Source: a virus. Taken from it: a DNA stretch of 35,809 bases. Below are positions 1 to 7,709 of this stretch, piece by piece. The position numbers and the translations under genes are program-made. The stretch spans positions 1-35,809 of IMG/VR virus record IMGVR_UViG_3300023196_003104; one strand, written 5' to 3'. The notes below the pieces were generated by a model. It had not been told where the DNA came from, did not search any database, and worked only from the letters and a program-made list of their open reading frames with translations. The first letter of the stretch is position 1; each line of letters begins with the position of its first letter.

Positions 1-267
1 ATGAAAATACCTCTTTTAAAACAATCTGACGGTCGCCCATCTGCTTCGTTTACAATGATGATAATAGGATTTATCGTAGTAACCCTATGGCTTCTTGTAT
101 CTATTGTAGAAGAAGCTTTTGGCATTCAAATAAGAGAATTTTCTGGTTCAGAAGCAATGAGCTATCTGACACCACTTTGCACACTTTACTTCTCACGCAG
201 ATGGACAGATAGAGCCTCTGGTGGTTCAACAACATCAGCCGGGGCTGAAGAAAAAACGGAAGAATGA
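1..267 (+). CDS. Small single-pass membrane protein, unknown function
   Basis: Predicts 88 residues. One hydrophobic segment at about residues 17-39 (TMMIIGFIVVTLWLLVSIV) looks like a transmembrane helix. The N-terminus is short and basic, and the C-terminal tail is polar and Glu/Ser/Thr rich. The size and topology would fit a holin-like or other small inner-membrane phage protein, but no family motif is visible, so function is left open. The ORF begins at the first base of the window, so its upstream signals cannot be inspected and a longer N-terminus cannot be excluded. Its stop lies 2 bases before the preferred start of the next gene, so the two are probably co-transcribed. Confidence 0.7.
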   Translation: MKIPLLKQSDGRPSASFTMMIIGFIVVTLWLLVSIVEEAFGIQIREFSGSEAMSYLTPLCTLYFSRRWTDRASGGSTTSAGAEEKTEE

Positions 268-269
268 AT

Positions 270-1157
270 ATGAAAATCTCAATAAATAAACTTAAATCTT
301 TAATTCTTGAAACTGTAAAAGAACAAGTAGCAGCAAATCAAGGTCGCTCTGGTATACGTAAAGATCAATCAATTTCTCTCGTTTCTGCAACAAATCTTCG
401 TAATGCCGAAGCTGTCCTTAAATTGCTTGCTCGCCAAACTGAAGGAGATATCTCTCCAGATCAAAAGCGTTATCTCTCAAAGCTTACCGGACGCACTTCA
501 AAAGATGAACTCAAAGCAATCCTTGATAAGCTATATGTTGATGGTCTTAATGGTAAGTCAATTCTTGGTTATAAAGCAATGACACCAAATAAGCTTAAGG
601 ATCTTATAAACAATATGAAATCTACTAAAGCTTTAATGGGCAGCGAAGAAACACCAACGTCTGCTGAAGAAGTTGATGCTGGCGAAGAAGAGGAAGCTGG
701 AAAGAAATATCAAACAAAGGGTATGACTGGCGGCGCTTCTCTTGAAGATATTGCAAAAGAACTGGGCGTATCCGTTCAAAGAGCAGCAGAACTTGAAAAG
801 AAGGGATTAGAACGTTTTAAAAAGAACGTCGGTTCCATGAAGGGCTTTGAAACAAAAGAAAGTCTTAAAGCTATAGCAGTTCCAGCCGCTAAACAATTCG
901 TTGAACAACTTGGCGAAAAAGGCGTTGAAGATTTCGTAATGGACGTTCTTAAAATGCCAAGAGCAACTGAAAAGGATATTGAACTTCTTGTTGACCTTCA
1001 AGCAATGGCTGAAGAAGGTGCAGAAGAAGAGGCAGCAGCAGAACTTATCAGATTGTATCTTCAAGGTTCCAATCTACCAGTCATTGCTCGCTTTGCAGAC
1101 GCTTTAAGAGCCAAAGAAACTGCTGGTCGTCCTTCAAAAGTAACCAAATATTTCTGA
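270..1157 (+). CDS. Protein with sigma-region-4-like HTH and N-terminal amphipathic tag
   Basis: Predicts 295 residues from the ATG at 270, chosen because GGAAG (258-262) sits 7 bases upstream; the ATG at 264 is too close to it. Three parts are visible. An N-terminal amphipathic helix (MKISINKLKSLILETVKEQV) closely resembles the start of the protein at 31723. An acidic linker follows at about residues 125-145. Then a segment at about 153-187 (DIAKELGVS...ELEKKGLERF) matches the pattern of sigma-70 region 4, the helix-turn-helix that reads -35 boxes. No region 2 is evident, so this is not a full sigma factor. It could be a transcription regulator or a packaged DNA-binding protein. The tail contains GRPSK, weakly AT-hook-like. 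The HTH resemblance is seen in sequence; the role is inference. Confidence 0.75.
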   Translation: MKISINKLKSLILETVKEQVAANQGRSGIRKDQSISLVSATNLRNAEAVLKLLARQTEGDISPDQKRYLSKLTGRTSKDELKAILDKLYVDGLNGKSILGYKAMTPNKLKDLINNMKSTKALMGSEETPTSAEEVDAGEEEEAGKKYQTKGMTGGASLEDIAKELGVSVQRAAELEKKGLERFKKNVGSMKGFETKESLKAIAVPAAKQFVEQLGEKGVEDFVMDVLKMPRATEKDIELLVDLQAMAEEGAEEEAAAELIRLYLQGSNLPVIARFADALRAKETAGRPSKVTKYF

Positions 1158-1201
1158 AAAGTTCAATGATATCAAGGGGTTAGATTTATTAATTTAATTC
1201 C

Positions 1202-1233
1202 TTGATTTTTGTCTCCGGATATGTCATTATAAT
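1202..1233 (+). promoter_or_regulatory. Putative promoter for the 1261 gene
   Basis: A perfect -10 box TATAAT lies at 1228-1233. The best upstream -35-like element is TTGATT at 1202-1207, with a 20-base gap that is longer than ideal. Transcription would start near 1240, leaving about 20 bases of leader containing the Shine-Dalgarno GGAG at 1252-1255. Unlike several other promoters in this window, this one would give a normal leadered mRNA. Confidence 0.45.
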
Positions 1234-1260
1234 AAAGTTATAAAGCAACCTGGAGAACAA

Positions 1261-2037
1261 ATGACGAACATGAAGATCAATCCCGAGAACGTTAGTCCCC
1301 TTTTCGCTCGCCTACGTGATAGGGCGAAGCTTTCCGAATGGCTTATGAGCTATTATTTTAGTGATGCAAAGCGGGATCGGGTTTGGTTTAATTCCAGCGT
1401 TAACAGCGACAATGTATTGTCGTATATTTCGGATCCCCGTTCTGGTTTCCCTCTTTCGCCTTCCGACGTGTGCGACGATTGGAACATTAAGAAGTCGCTT
1501 AAGGGCGATTTTGCAAATATTGATTTTGACGGTATTGCAAAGCCTGTGAAGGGTAAGAAGGAAGCGATCTATAACACGGGCGATATTAGTCTTAAGGATA
1601 TCGGTCAGGAGCTTCATGGTATTACCGCAATGATGGCTCTTAAGCTTGAAACGTCTGGTACCGCTAAGATGCAGCTTATGACGGGAAAGAACCGTGATGG
1701 TATGGAAGCTGCTATGGAGCGGATTAACGAAGCGCATAAGACAGTTGCAGCGGCATTTACTACGCTTCTTAAGGCAAGCGGTAAGAATACCAATAAGTTC
1801 CTTGAAGCAATCAAGAAGGCTTATCAGATTACGCCGCTGGAAATGGAAGATATTAAGACTAACCGGGAACTTAAGATGATTACATTCCTCATGGATCAGG
1901 ATGATATTGATATCATCGATTATCTCCGTGGGGATATTCTTAAGCAGGATAACCGGATGAAGAGTTTTCAGACGATGATTAGCAAGCACGTCTATCCGAG
2001 CAAGAAGCGTGGTCGTCCGAAGAAGAATGCAAATTGA
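1261..2037 (+). CDS. Putative DNA-binding protein with C-terminal AT-hook
   Basis: Predicts 258 residues. GGAG at 1252-1255 lies 5 bases before the ATG. The body is mostly helical with no family I recognise. The extreme C-terminus, SKKRGRPKKNAN, contains the RGRP core of an AT-hook, a minor-groove binding motif, so binding to AT-rich DNA is likely (inference). Lysine codons are almost all AAG and arginine codons mostly CGT/CGG, in contrast to the AAA-rich genes around it. That bias suggests high expression or a different origin, and also produces a long open frame on the opposite strand that is not a gene. It has its own promoter, is preceded by a roughly 100-base gap, and is followed 3 bases later by the next ORF. 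Confidence 0.8.
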   Translation: MTNMKINPENVSPLFARLRDRAKLSEWLMSYYFSDAKRDRVWFNSSVNSDNVLSYISDPRSGFPLSPSDVCDDWNIKKSLKGDFANIDFDGIAKPVKGKKEAIYNTGDISLKDIGQELHGITAMMALKLETSGTAKMQLMTGKNRDGMEAAMERINEAHKTVAAAFTTLLKASGKNTNKFLEAIKKAYQITPLEMEDIKTNRELKMITFLMDQDDIDIIDYLRGDILKQDNRMKSFQTMISKHVYPSKKRGRPKKNAN

Positions 2038-2040
2038 TTT

Positions 2041-2358
2041 ATGCCACAATCAGAAATAACAAGTCACCCTTTATATAACTCTTTCCCAGAGGGCTGGATT
2101 ACCAAAACGGTAGGTCCGGTCCTTATCGCATATAGAGAACCTAAAAATATACGAATTGAGGATTATAGCTATATAACATTAGGCGTTTTAAAATTAGATC
2201 ATCAGCAAGGTATCGTCGTCACTCTTGAAGAAAAAGAGGACGGCGATTTTGCTTTTGTATCTTGCAATATACAAGCCGAAAATGGTAGATATTTTATTCG
2301 TGAATGCTATGATATAGCATTGAAGATTGATCGCTTCTTTGAAGGATTAGAAATATGA
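2041..2358 (+). CDS. Hypothetical protein, 105 aa
   Basis: Unrecognised soluble protein, rich in beta-type residues and acidic overall. It starts 3 bases after the preceding stop with no clear Shine-Dalgarno sequence, suggesting translational coupling, and its stop overlaps the next start by 4 bases (ATGA). Lysine codons are largely AAA, unlike the gene before it. No catalytic motif, membrane segment or signal peptide is visible. The tight spacing with the 2355 gene suggests the two are made together. Confidence 0.65.
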   Translation: MPQSEITSHPLYNSFPEGWITKTVGPVLIAYREPKNIRIEDYSYITLGVLKLDHQQGIVVTLEEKEDGDFAFVSCNIQAENGRYFIRECYDIALKIDRFFEGLEI

Positions 2359-2975
2359 GTAAAATAATCACTACTGAGGAACCCGATATAGAATTAGATC
2401 CCGAAAGCATGACAGATAATCTTGATATGTTTGAAGCCTTATCTGTTAACAAAAATAAAATGTTAGAAGCCATTAGAGATTTAGATCACATTATTGAAAA
2501 TGGGGATACGGCCTCTTATGCAGAAACATCAGCGGCTCCTAAAAAAAAAGAAAAAAGCATCAATTGTTTCATACGTATTGAAAGCAAATTTACAAACAAC
2601 TCTTTCAATATGAATTTTAAATTAATTGGATTAAATCAGAATGTCGTAGAACGTTCTGCAACCGAATTAGAATTAGAAGCTGACGAGAAAAAACTCGTTA
2701 AGCTTTTTTCTTTTTATCAATCAAACGTCTATAAGCAAAAGTTGCAAATAGGAAATCAATTCAAAGTCCTACTAGGGAAGACTAAGATGATAAAACGCAA
2801 AAAGAAACTAATAACAAAAAATGACGTGTTCTTAACAAAACTATATGCCAATATTGATGGGAAAAGAGTAAATTTAATCAATTGCGTTAATCAAGCTTGG
2901 CGTATTAATGAAATGAAATACGCTTTTGATAATAATCGTTCAACAATTAAGGTTCTTTTCGTAAGAAACAAATAA
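2355..2975 (+). CDS. Hypothetical protein, 206 aa
   Basis: Unrecognised. AAGGA lies about 8 bases before the ATG, and the start overlaps the preceding stop (ATGA). The N-terminal third (residues 1-70) is acidic and probably helical or disordered. The C-terminal two thirds (from about residue 72, CFIRIESKF) is basic and beta-rich, with repeated Lys clusters such as KMIKRKKKL, which could bind nucleic acid (inference). There is no enzymatic motif and no membrane segment. It belongs to the same co-directional cluster as its neighbours. Confidence 0.65.
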   Translation: MSKIITTEEPDIELDPESMTDNLDMFEALSVNKNKMLEAIRDLDHIIENGDTASYAETSAAPKKKEKSINCFIRIESKFTNNSFNMNFKLIGLNQNVVERSATELELEADEKKLVKLFSFYQSNVYKQKLQIGNQFKVLLGKTKMIKRKKKLITKNDVFLTKLYANIDGKRVNLINCVNQAWRINEMKYAFDNNRSTIKVLFVRNK

Positions 2976-2993
2976 TTAGGTTTGAGGAAATAT

Positions 2994-3473
2994 ATGTCAA
3001 CATCATTACGTAAAGCTTTAACTGAAGATCGGCGCAAGAAATATCTATCTGGACTAATCAACGAAGCAATCGTTCAAATCATTTCTGAACAAGATGCCGC
3101 TCCTGCTCCAGTTGGTATGCCAGCTCCCGCTGCTCCGCCAGTTGATGCTTCCGCTCCTGCTGAACCAACAACCAATACAACCGAATTCACGGTTGATGAT
3201 ATGATTGAACGTCTTAACGTTGTTCGTGGCGGCAGATCATTCACAGATCCAGAAGTATATGGACAACTCGTTACATTCTTTAAAACTCTTAATGATGAAC
3301 AAAAATCTTCTATGCAAAAGTTCCTAATGGATCTTGGAAAAATTGTTATTAACGTTAACGATCAAGAAGCTCCTCCAGGCGGCGAAACTTCATCCGTTCC
3401 TCCAGCTATGCCTCCCGCTCCAGCAGCAGCACCGGTTCCTGCCACTCCCGTCGCTCCTCCTCCAACAGCCTGA
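2994..3473 (+). CDS. Ala/Pro-rich hypothetical protein with amphipathic N-terminus
   Basis: Predicts 159 residues from the ATG at 2994, which has GAGG (2984-2987) 6 bases upstream; an in-frame TTG at 2982 is rejected because it overlaps that site. The first 35 residues form basic amphipathic helices ending in LINEAIVQIISEQ. A Pro/Ala linker, a compact helical domain at about 64-120, and a Pro/Ala-rich tail follow. The linker-domain-linker layout is common in virion or scaffold proteins, but no family is recognised. The (L/I)-x-E helix at the N-terminus is one of several in this window. Confidence 0.7.
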   Translation: MSTSLRKALTEDRRKKYLSGLINEAIVQIISEQDAAPAPVGMPAPAAPPVDASAPAEPTTNTTEFTVDDMIERLNVVRGGRSFTDPEVYGQLVTFFKTLNDEQKSSMQKFLMDLGKIVINVNDQEAPPGGETSSVPPAMPPAPAAAPVPATPVAPPPTA

Positions 3474-3494
3474 TAATATAACACAATATATATA

Positions 3495-3523
3495 TTGAAA
3501 TTTTAATATATATTTGCTATACT
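3495..3523 (+). promoter_or_regulatory. Strong sigma70-like promoter, leaderless type
   Basis: TTGAAA (3495-3500), a 17-base spacer, then TATACT (3518-3523). The ATG of the next gene is at 3530, just 6 bases after the -10 box, so transcription should begin at or next to the A of the ATG. No ribosome-binding site is present between them. Confidence 0.7.
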
Positions 3524-3529
3524 AAGAAT

Positions 3530-3841
3530 ATGGCTGGACAAACTAATACCCCCAAATTTAATTGGCATGAACAACGCCAAGTTAACGTACATGATATTCC
3601 CGGTGTCCGTTATCTACCATGTATGCCTGTGGTCGGTTCTTCTCATGGTGTCACTCGAATTGAAAATGGAACCTTTATCATGTATGTTCGTGATATTGAT
3701 GGGGGACCAAGGGGCGAAGATAAAGCGTGGATCTTCTCTCTAACAGAAAAGCCTGAAATTGAATTCGTTGTGCCCGCTGCTTGTGCCCCGTATCTTTGGA
3801 AAGCAAAACAACAAATTAAACCCGGTATGCGACGTAGATGA
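3530..3841 (+). CDS. Hypothetical protein, 103 aa, predicted leaderless mRNA
   Basis: Unrecognised small soluble protein with a mixed alpha/beta composition and a basic C-terminus (GMRRR). It has its own promoter and its own terminator, so it is a single-gene transcription unit. The -10 box ends 6 bases before the ATG and there is no Shine-Dalgarno sequence, so translation probably starts from a leaderless message. No catalytic motif or membrane segment is visible. Confidence 0.7.
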   Translation: MAGQTNTPKFNWHEQRQVNVHDIPGVRYLPCMPVVGSSHGVTRIENGTFIMYVRDIDGGPRGEDKAWIFSLTEKPEIEFVVPAACAPYLWKAKQQIKPGMRRR

Positions 3842-3843
3842 TT

Positions 3844-3871
3844 AAAAGCCCTTGGAAACAAGGGCTTTTTT
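3844..3871 (+). terminator. Rho-independent terminator
   Basis: An 11-base-pair perfect stem (AAAAGCCCTTG with CAAGGGCTTTT) closed by a GAAA tetraloop at 3855-3858, running into six T at 3866-3871. It lies 2 bases after the 3530 gene. Confidence 0.9.
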
Positions 3872-3876
3872 ATTAC

Positions 3877-3905
3877 TTGAAATATGTCCTTTTATCTGTT
3901 ATTCT
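3877..3905 (+). promoter_or_regulatory. Sigma70-like promoter for the 3923 gene
   Basis: TTGAAA (3877-3882), a 17-base spacer, then TATTCT (3900-3905), directly after the preceding terminator. Expected transcription start is near 3912, about 10 bases before the ATG, with a purine-rich GAGAAAAAG just upstream of the start codon. Confidence 0.6.
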
Positions 3906-3922
3906 TATTATAAGAGAAAAAG

Positions 3923-5008
3923 ATGACTACTAGAAATCGTAACCAGCTTGTCACCGATAACACCCCCCGTCATTGCAGCCGTTGTGGCGATGCCTTGACC
4001 GATCCCGCCAGCCGTGAGTGTGGTGTCGGACCCGTGTGCCGCAAGAAGGATACCCATCTTTACGCTAAGACCATCGCTGTAAACTTTGGTATTGCCACCA
4101 TCCGTGCCATGAGCGTGCGTGATGATATGCTCGCTCCGGAGGTTCGTGACACTTGGAAGGCGGCGTATAATCGGCTACTTAAGGCGGCTGAAAAGGTCGC
4201 TAATCTTACAGACGATGTGACGATCATGCGCCGTGCCGGTGCGGATCTCCGTGAGGTTGTCCGTGCCTGTGACCTTGTGTGCTCGTATGAGAATCCTAGT
4301 CATGATGTTCGCAATGCAATGATCGATGTGGTTCACGCTTGCGGTTATGTCGGTCTGGCAGCGGTTCTAGCGGGACAGGCTTCTACTTCCCCCAGCCGTG
4401 TCTGGTTTGAAAACGGGCGGGTGTTTATGAGCGGTCTTGGCAATAAGTCGGGTTGGGCTGCGATGCGCCAGATCCCCGGCATTGTTACCCCTCGATATCG
4501 TGGTGATCGTTCGCCCTACTCTGCCCCGGCTGCTAACGCTGTTGCCTTCCTCACTAACGTTCGCCGTTATTGGCCGATGTATGAGGGTGATATCGTTGCC
4601 CTTTCGACCGAGGCGGCTACTTGGGTTCAGAATAACACGGTGATCGCCGCTGCTACCGCAGCTTCCACCGCTCCGGTTCATGCCTTTGTGGCTACCGTTC
4701 GCACGGGGGATTTTACGGTTTCGTTCCCATGGGTTCGTAACGCTAACATGACGGGCTTTGTTAACCAGCTTAAGACGATCACGGCGAGCGAGCGTAGCTA
4801 TGATGCTGCTAACCGCACGTGGTCGTTCACCCTTGCCAACGTTGATCGGGTCATGGATATGGCTCGTAGCAGCAATATCTTTGGGGAGGTTCGTAAGGCT
4901 GATAGCACCGCTACCACTCCGGAAGGTCTTTATAATCGGCAGTCGGTTCAGAGGCGATATCCTAACCTTGGGCGGGCAGCTTATTACCGTGGCGGTTGGC
5001 GTATGTAA
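3923..5008 (+). CDS. Zn-finger protein with HARP-like C-terminal domain
   Basis: Predicts 361 residues. Residues 17-40 hold a four-cysteine zinc motif (CSRCGDAL then CGVGPVC), a pattern found at the N-terminus of phage and plasmid DNA-associated proteins (DUF6011-type). The middle is helical. Residues about 255-310 (FTVSFPW...RSYDAANRTWSFTL) resemble the HARP domain of SMARCAL1-type annealing helicases, though no helicase motor is present, so this would be a stand-alone HARP-like module. A role in single-strand/double-strand DNA handling is inferred. Codon use is G/C-ending (CGT, GCT, AAG), unlike the neighbouring AAA-rich genes. It is a monocistronic unit with its own promoter and terminator. 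Confidence 0.75.
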   Translation: MTTRNRNQLVTDNTPRHCSRCGDALTDPASRECGVGPVCRKKDTHLYAKTIAVNFGIATIRAMSVRDDMLAPEVRDTWKAAYNRLLKAAEKVANLTDDVTIMRRAGADLREVVRACDLVCSYENPSHDVRNAMIDVVHACGYVGLAAVLAGQASTSPSRVWFENGRVFMSGLGNKSGWAAMRQIPGIVTPRYRGDRSPYSAPAANAVAFLTNVRRYWPMYEGDIVALSTEAATWVQNNTVIAAATAASTAPVHAFVATVRTGDFTVSFPWVRNANMTGFVNQLKTITASERSYDAANRTWSFTLANVDRVMDMARSSNIFGEVRKADSTATTPEGLYNRQSVQRRYPNLGRAAYYRGGWRM

Positions 5009-5035
5009 GCCATTATAATAATCTAAGCTAAATGG

Positions 5036-5063
5036 ACCCTGGCTTCTGCCGGGGTTTTTTTTT
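5036..5063 (+). terminator. Rho-independent terminator
   Basis: An 8-base-pair stem (ACCCTGGC with GCCGGGGT, one G-T pair) around a TTCT loop at 5044-5047, followed by nine T at 5055-5063. It terminates the 3923 gene. The T tract overlaps the last codon of the convergent gene at 5062. Confidence 0.88.
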
Positions 5064-5958
5064 AAAGATCTAATCCACCATCATCATAATCACCCTTTTG
5101 CATTAATTTAGCGAGGGTTTCTTCATATCCAAGCTTTATACCGGCTTGGATTTTGTCTTTATGAAAGTTCATGCTGTTTTGGTTTGGTGACTTTGCTGGA
5201 ATGAATATATTAATCTTTACATTTTGTAGCGTCTTAGCGGCTCTTAGAACGGTATAGCAGTCCATGAGGTAAATCTGGTCGCTCATTATTTCGGAGGCTC
5301 TTAAAGCCACTCTAGGGGCGCTTGTTAGATTGGTTGTGGGCAATACACGATCACGGATTGCAATAGGAGAAGTGAGTACAACGTCGATTTCATCTGGACG
5401 TTCTTTAAGAGCTTCAAGAATTGGAATTTGGTGACGTATACCACCATCTACCCATTTCTCTTCATGTAAAGATATAGGTTCGAACACTAAAGGAAGATGA
5501 CTACTTGCCAATATACATTCTTTGATATGAGTATGATTACCTTCAATAACTGTATATTCGCTATTATTGAGATTAACACAACCAACCGTTAGTTTAACGC
5601 CGCTTGTTTGTATTTTTTTGATATCCAAAAACTTATCAACAAGAAGACGAAGAGGTTGTCCGCTATGCAGAGAACCTTTCCACATTGAATAGAGATAGTT
5701 TATAGGTTTGATAGAATTCCAAGGGGCGTATATATCATCAGAAGTATTAATATTATTCCAAATATCTAATAAACCTTGACCACAATGTTTTTGTTCGTCT
5801 GGAGAATGCATTGCAATCCAAGAGGCATTAAGAGCGCCCACAGATATGCCATGAACATTATCCCAACTTCTTCCCGCTTCTAATAACGCTTGTATAGCAC
5901 CAACTTGCCAGGATCCCCTACTTCCACCACCACTTAATACAAGCGCCCTCTTTGTCAT
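5062..5958 (-). CDS. Patatin-like phospholipase
   Basis: Predicts 298 residues with the three hallmarks of the patatin fold: an oxyanion loop near residue 9 (LSGGGSRGSW), a nucleophile elbow near residue 39 (GISVGAL, GxSxG), and a DGG motif near residue 176 (WVDGGIRHQIP) giving the Asp of the Ser-Asp dyad. Family members hydrolyse acyl esters of membrane lipids. There is no signal peptide, so it acts from the cytoplasm or needs lysis or virion delivery (inference). GAGG lies 6 bases before the ATG. It is the last gene of a minus-strand cluster with three structural-type ORFs and starts 8 bases after the previous stop, so it could be a late gene that weakens membranes at lysis. Confidence 0.9.
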   Translation of the reverse strand: MTKRALVLSGGGSRGSWQVGAIQALLEAGRSWDNVHGISVGALNASWIAMHSPDEQKHCGQGLLDIWNNINTSDDIYAPWNSIKPINYLYSMWKGSLHSGQPLRLLVDKFLDIKKIQTSGVKLTVGCVNLNNSEYTVIEGNHTHIKECILASSHLPLVFEPISLHEEKWVDGGIRHQIPILEALKERPDEIDVVLTSPIAIRDRVLPTTNLTSAPRVALRASEIMSDQIYLMDCYTVLRAAKTLQNVKINIFIPAKSPNQNSMNFHKDKIQAGIKLGYEETLAKLMQKGDYDDGGLDL

Positions 5959-5966
5959 ATGTTACC

Positions 5967-6458
5967 TCAACCCTTTAATAAGCTTTTACCGCCATATGAT
6001 ATATTATTTCCGCCGCCATTTACTATTGCGGAACGTTCAACCAATAAATCTCCCGCAAACGGCGCTCGGACACGAACCAATTGCATCATTCTCTGAGGCT
6101 GCTCATTGATTTTAGATAAATCAACGCTCGATAAGTTATCTACGCAGTAAGCTCGCAGCTCTCCCATTATAGCAAACTCTTTATTGGCTACTCCGCTCAA
6201 TTCTCCCACGCTACGGATAAGCGGAGTAGTAGTGCCAAAACCATCACTATTCTGTATTTGACGATAATAGTTTGCACCTTCACGAAGATATACAGCACCA
6301 GAAGAGGTTGGTTGTTGCGTCATAGCTCTTTGCATAAGCATACCAGCTACGTCTACTTCCGGAACTTGAGGACGTGTTGGTTGTTGATATTGAGGACGTT
6401 GCTGTTGTTGCAACTGTGCCGCTCTATTGCTCCAATACTTATTTTCCCAATCATCCAT
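5967..6458 (-). CDS. Hypothetical protein, Gln-rich N-terminus
   Basis: Predicts 163 residues. Residues about 15-32 are a Gln/Pro-rich low-complexity stretch, followed by a mixed domain with no recognised motif and a Gly/Asn-rich C-terminus (VNGGGNNISYGG). No signal peptide or membrane segment is visible. It starts 3 bases after the stop of the 6462 gene, with only a weak GAAAG upstream, so it is probably translated by coupling. The neighbours suggest a late or virion-associated role, but this is only context. Confidence 0.6.
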   Translation of the reverse strand: MDDWENKYWSNRAAQLQQQQRPQYQQPTRPQVPEVDVAGMLMQRAMTQQPTSSGAVYLREGANYYRQIQNSDGFGTTTPLIRSVGELSGVANKEFAIMGELRAYCVDNLSSVDLSKINEQPQRMMQLVRVRAPFAGDLLVERSAIVNGGGNNISYGGKSLLKG

Positions 6459-6461
6459 ATA

Positions 6462-7709
6462 TCATTTACTTTCTTTTAATACTTTAATCAAAACGTTTTC
6501 CATTAAGGCATGAACATCGTTTTCGTTTCTAATATTATAACGCTTTATTACGGCATATGTTTGAGCTTCGTTAAGTCCAAAATAACCTTTAATTTTTTGA
6601 AACACGGATTGTTCTTCTGGCGTTATCTTTGGTGGACCGAGATAACGAGGATCCAATCCGCTAATCGTAGACGCTGCTATGTCGGGATAGTTTGGGTCAA
6701 TTATTCCTCCCAAGTCAGCAATCTTTTTAGAAATTTCTGGACTTGAAACTCCTGCGGCTTTCAACTTTCCAATATATCCTTGAATTGCATCTTGAACTTC
6801 TTTTGATTTTAAAACTTCAACAGTTTTTGTCACGTTAACACTTTGTTGTTTTGGAGATTCGGCACCTTTAATACCACCAGAAACAGGTTGTGCAAGTCCG
6901 GTTAACGCTCTCTTTCCATCATATAGTTCTATAGCACTATATATCTGACCACCCTTCTCTGTTAAGTTTGATATTTCATCATTTATTATTTTTGTAAAGT
7001 TTGGATAACCAAATATATCAGTTAGTCTGTTCAAATCTTCTTCTTTATACATTGGATTTTTCTTAGTTCCAATAGTTTTATATGCATATATCACAACAAA
7101 GCTTTCTAAGTCTTTAATTTGTTCTGGGGTCAAATCTTTTTGATCTCTGTTCAAAAGAGCTATAGCATCATCAATATTATCGATATTTTGTTGTTTTGGT
7201 TGATTTGGATCCTGTGCAGCCGCTGCTGCACTGATTGCCATTGGTCTAGCCGGAACTGTTTTTTCTGCTAAAACTTCTTTGACAATAACATTAATCATCT
7301 CTTTTAGTTGAGCCAATACTTCTTCACGGCTTTTTTCAAATGCTACTGCGCCGCCCATAGGCTTTGCATCTTTTGGTGCATTATTACTTGGAACTCCATC
7401 AGAATAAACTTCCTTTTTAGAAGCTTTCCACTTCTCCCAGTTTTCTTTTTGAACATCAGTCTTAACGTTATCTGGAGATCCAGGTTTATTTGGAACTCGG
7501 CGCTTTCTTGCAACCGCACTCTTTTTTTCTTTTTTGCTCATATTCTTAGCCTTGGTTGCCGGAACACATTTTGGATATTTGCGTGAGCTATCCTTTGCTC
7601 TTACACCTTTATCGGCAGAAGCGCCACAAGCTGGGTGTCCACCGCCTTTTTTCTTGCGGCTAATATCTTTCCAGTCTTGAGAAAACCATTTCCGTAAGTC
7701 TTCGTTCAT
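6462..7709 (-). CDS. Multidomain virion-type protein with basic Cys-containing N-terminus
   Basis: Predicts 415 residues. The first 75 residues (LRKWFSQDWKDISRKKKGGG, then ACGA, YPKC and a Lys/Arg-rich stretch) belong to a small basic domain that I associate with tailed-phage proteins of unknown function. An amphipathic helix follows at about 129-150 (VLAQLKEMINVIVKEVLAEK), then helical segments up to a C-terminal helix (ALMENVLIKVLKESK). No enzyme motif is visible. Its start overlaps the stop of the upstream intein-bearing gene by 4 bases (ATGA), so the two are coupled and probably work together, perhaps inside the head. Function is inferred from layout only. Confidence 0.65.
   Translation of the reverse strand: MNEDLRKWFSQDWKDISRKKKGGGHPACGASADKGVRAKDSSRKYPKCVPATKAKNMSKKEKKSAVARKRRVPNKPGSPDNVKTDVQKENWEKWKASKKEVYSDGVPSNNAPKDAKPMGGAVAFEKSREEVLAQLKEMINVIVKEVLAEKTVPARPMAISAAAAAQDPNQPKQQNIDNIDDAIALLNRDQKDLTPEQIKDLESFVVIYAYKTIGTKKNPMYKEEDLNRLTDIFGYPNFTKIINDEISNLTEKGGQIYSAIELYDGKRALTGLAQPVSGGIKGAESPKQQSVNVTKTVEVLKSKEVQDAIQGYIGKLKAAGVSSPEISKKIADLGGIIDPNYPDIAASTISGLDPRYLGPPKITPEEQSVFQKIKGYFGLNEAQTYAVIKRYNIRNENDVHALMENVLIKVLKESK

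Noticed and set aside
1312-2049. A 245-codon open frame on the minus strand opposite the AT-hook gene
   Set aside because: It mirrors the plus-strand gene, whose AAG/CGT codon bias leaves few antisense stops. The plus strand has a promoter, a ribosome-binding site and a sensible protein; the minus frame has none of these.
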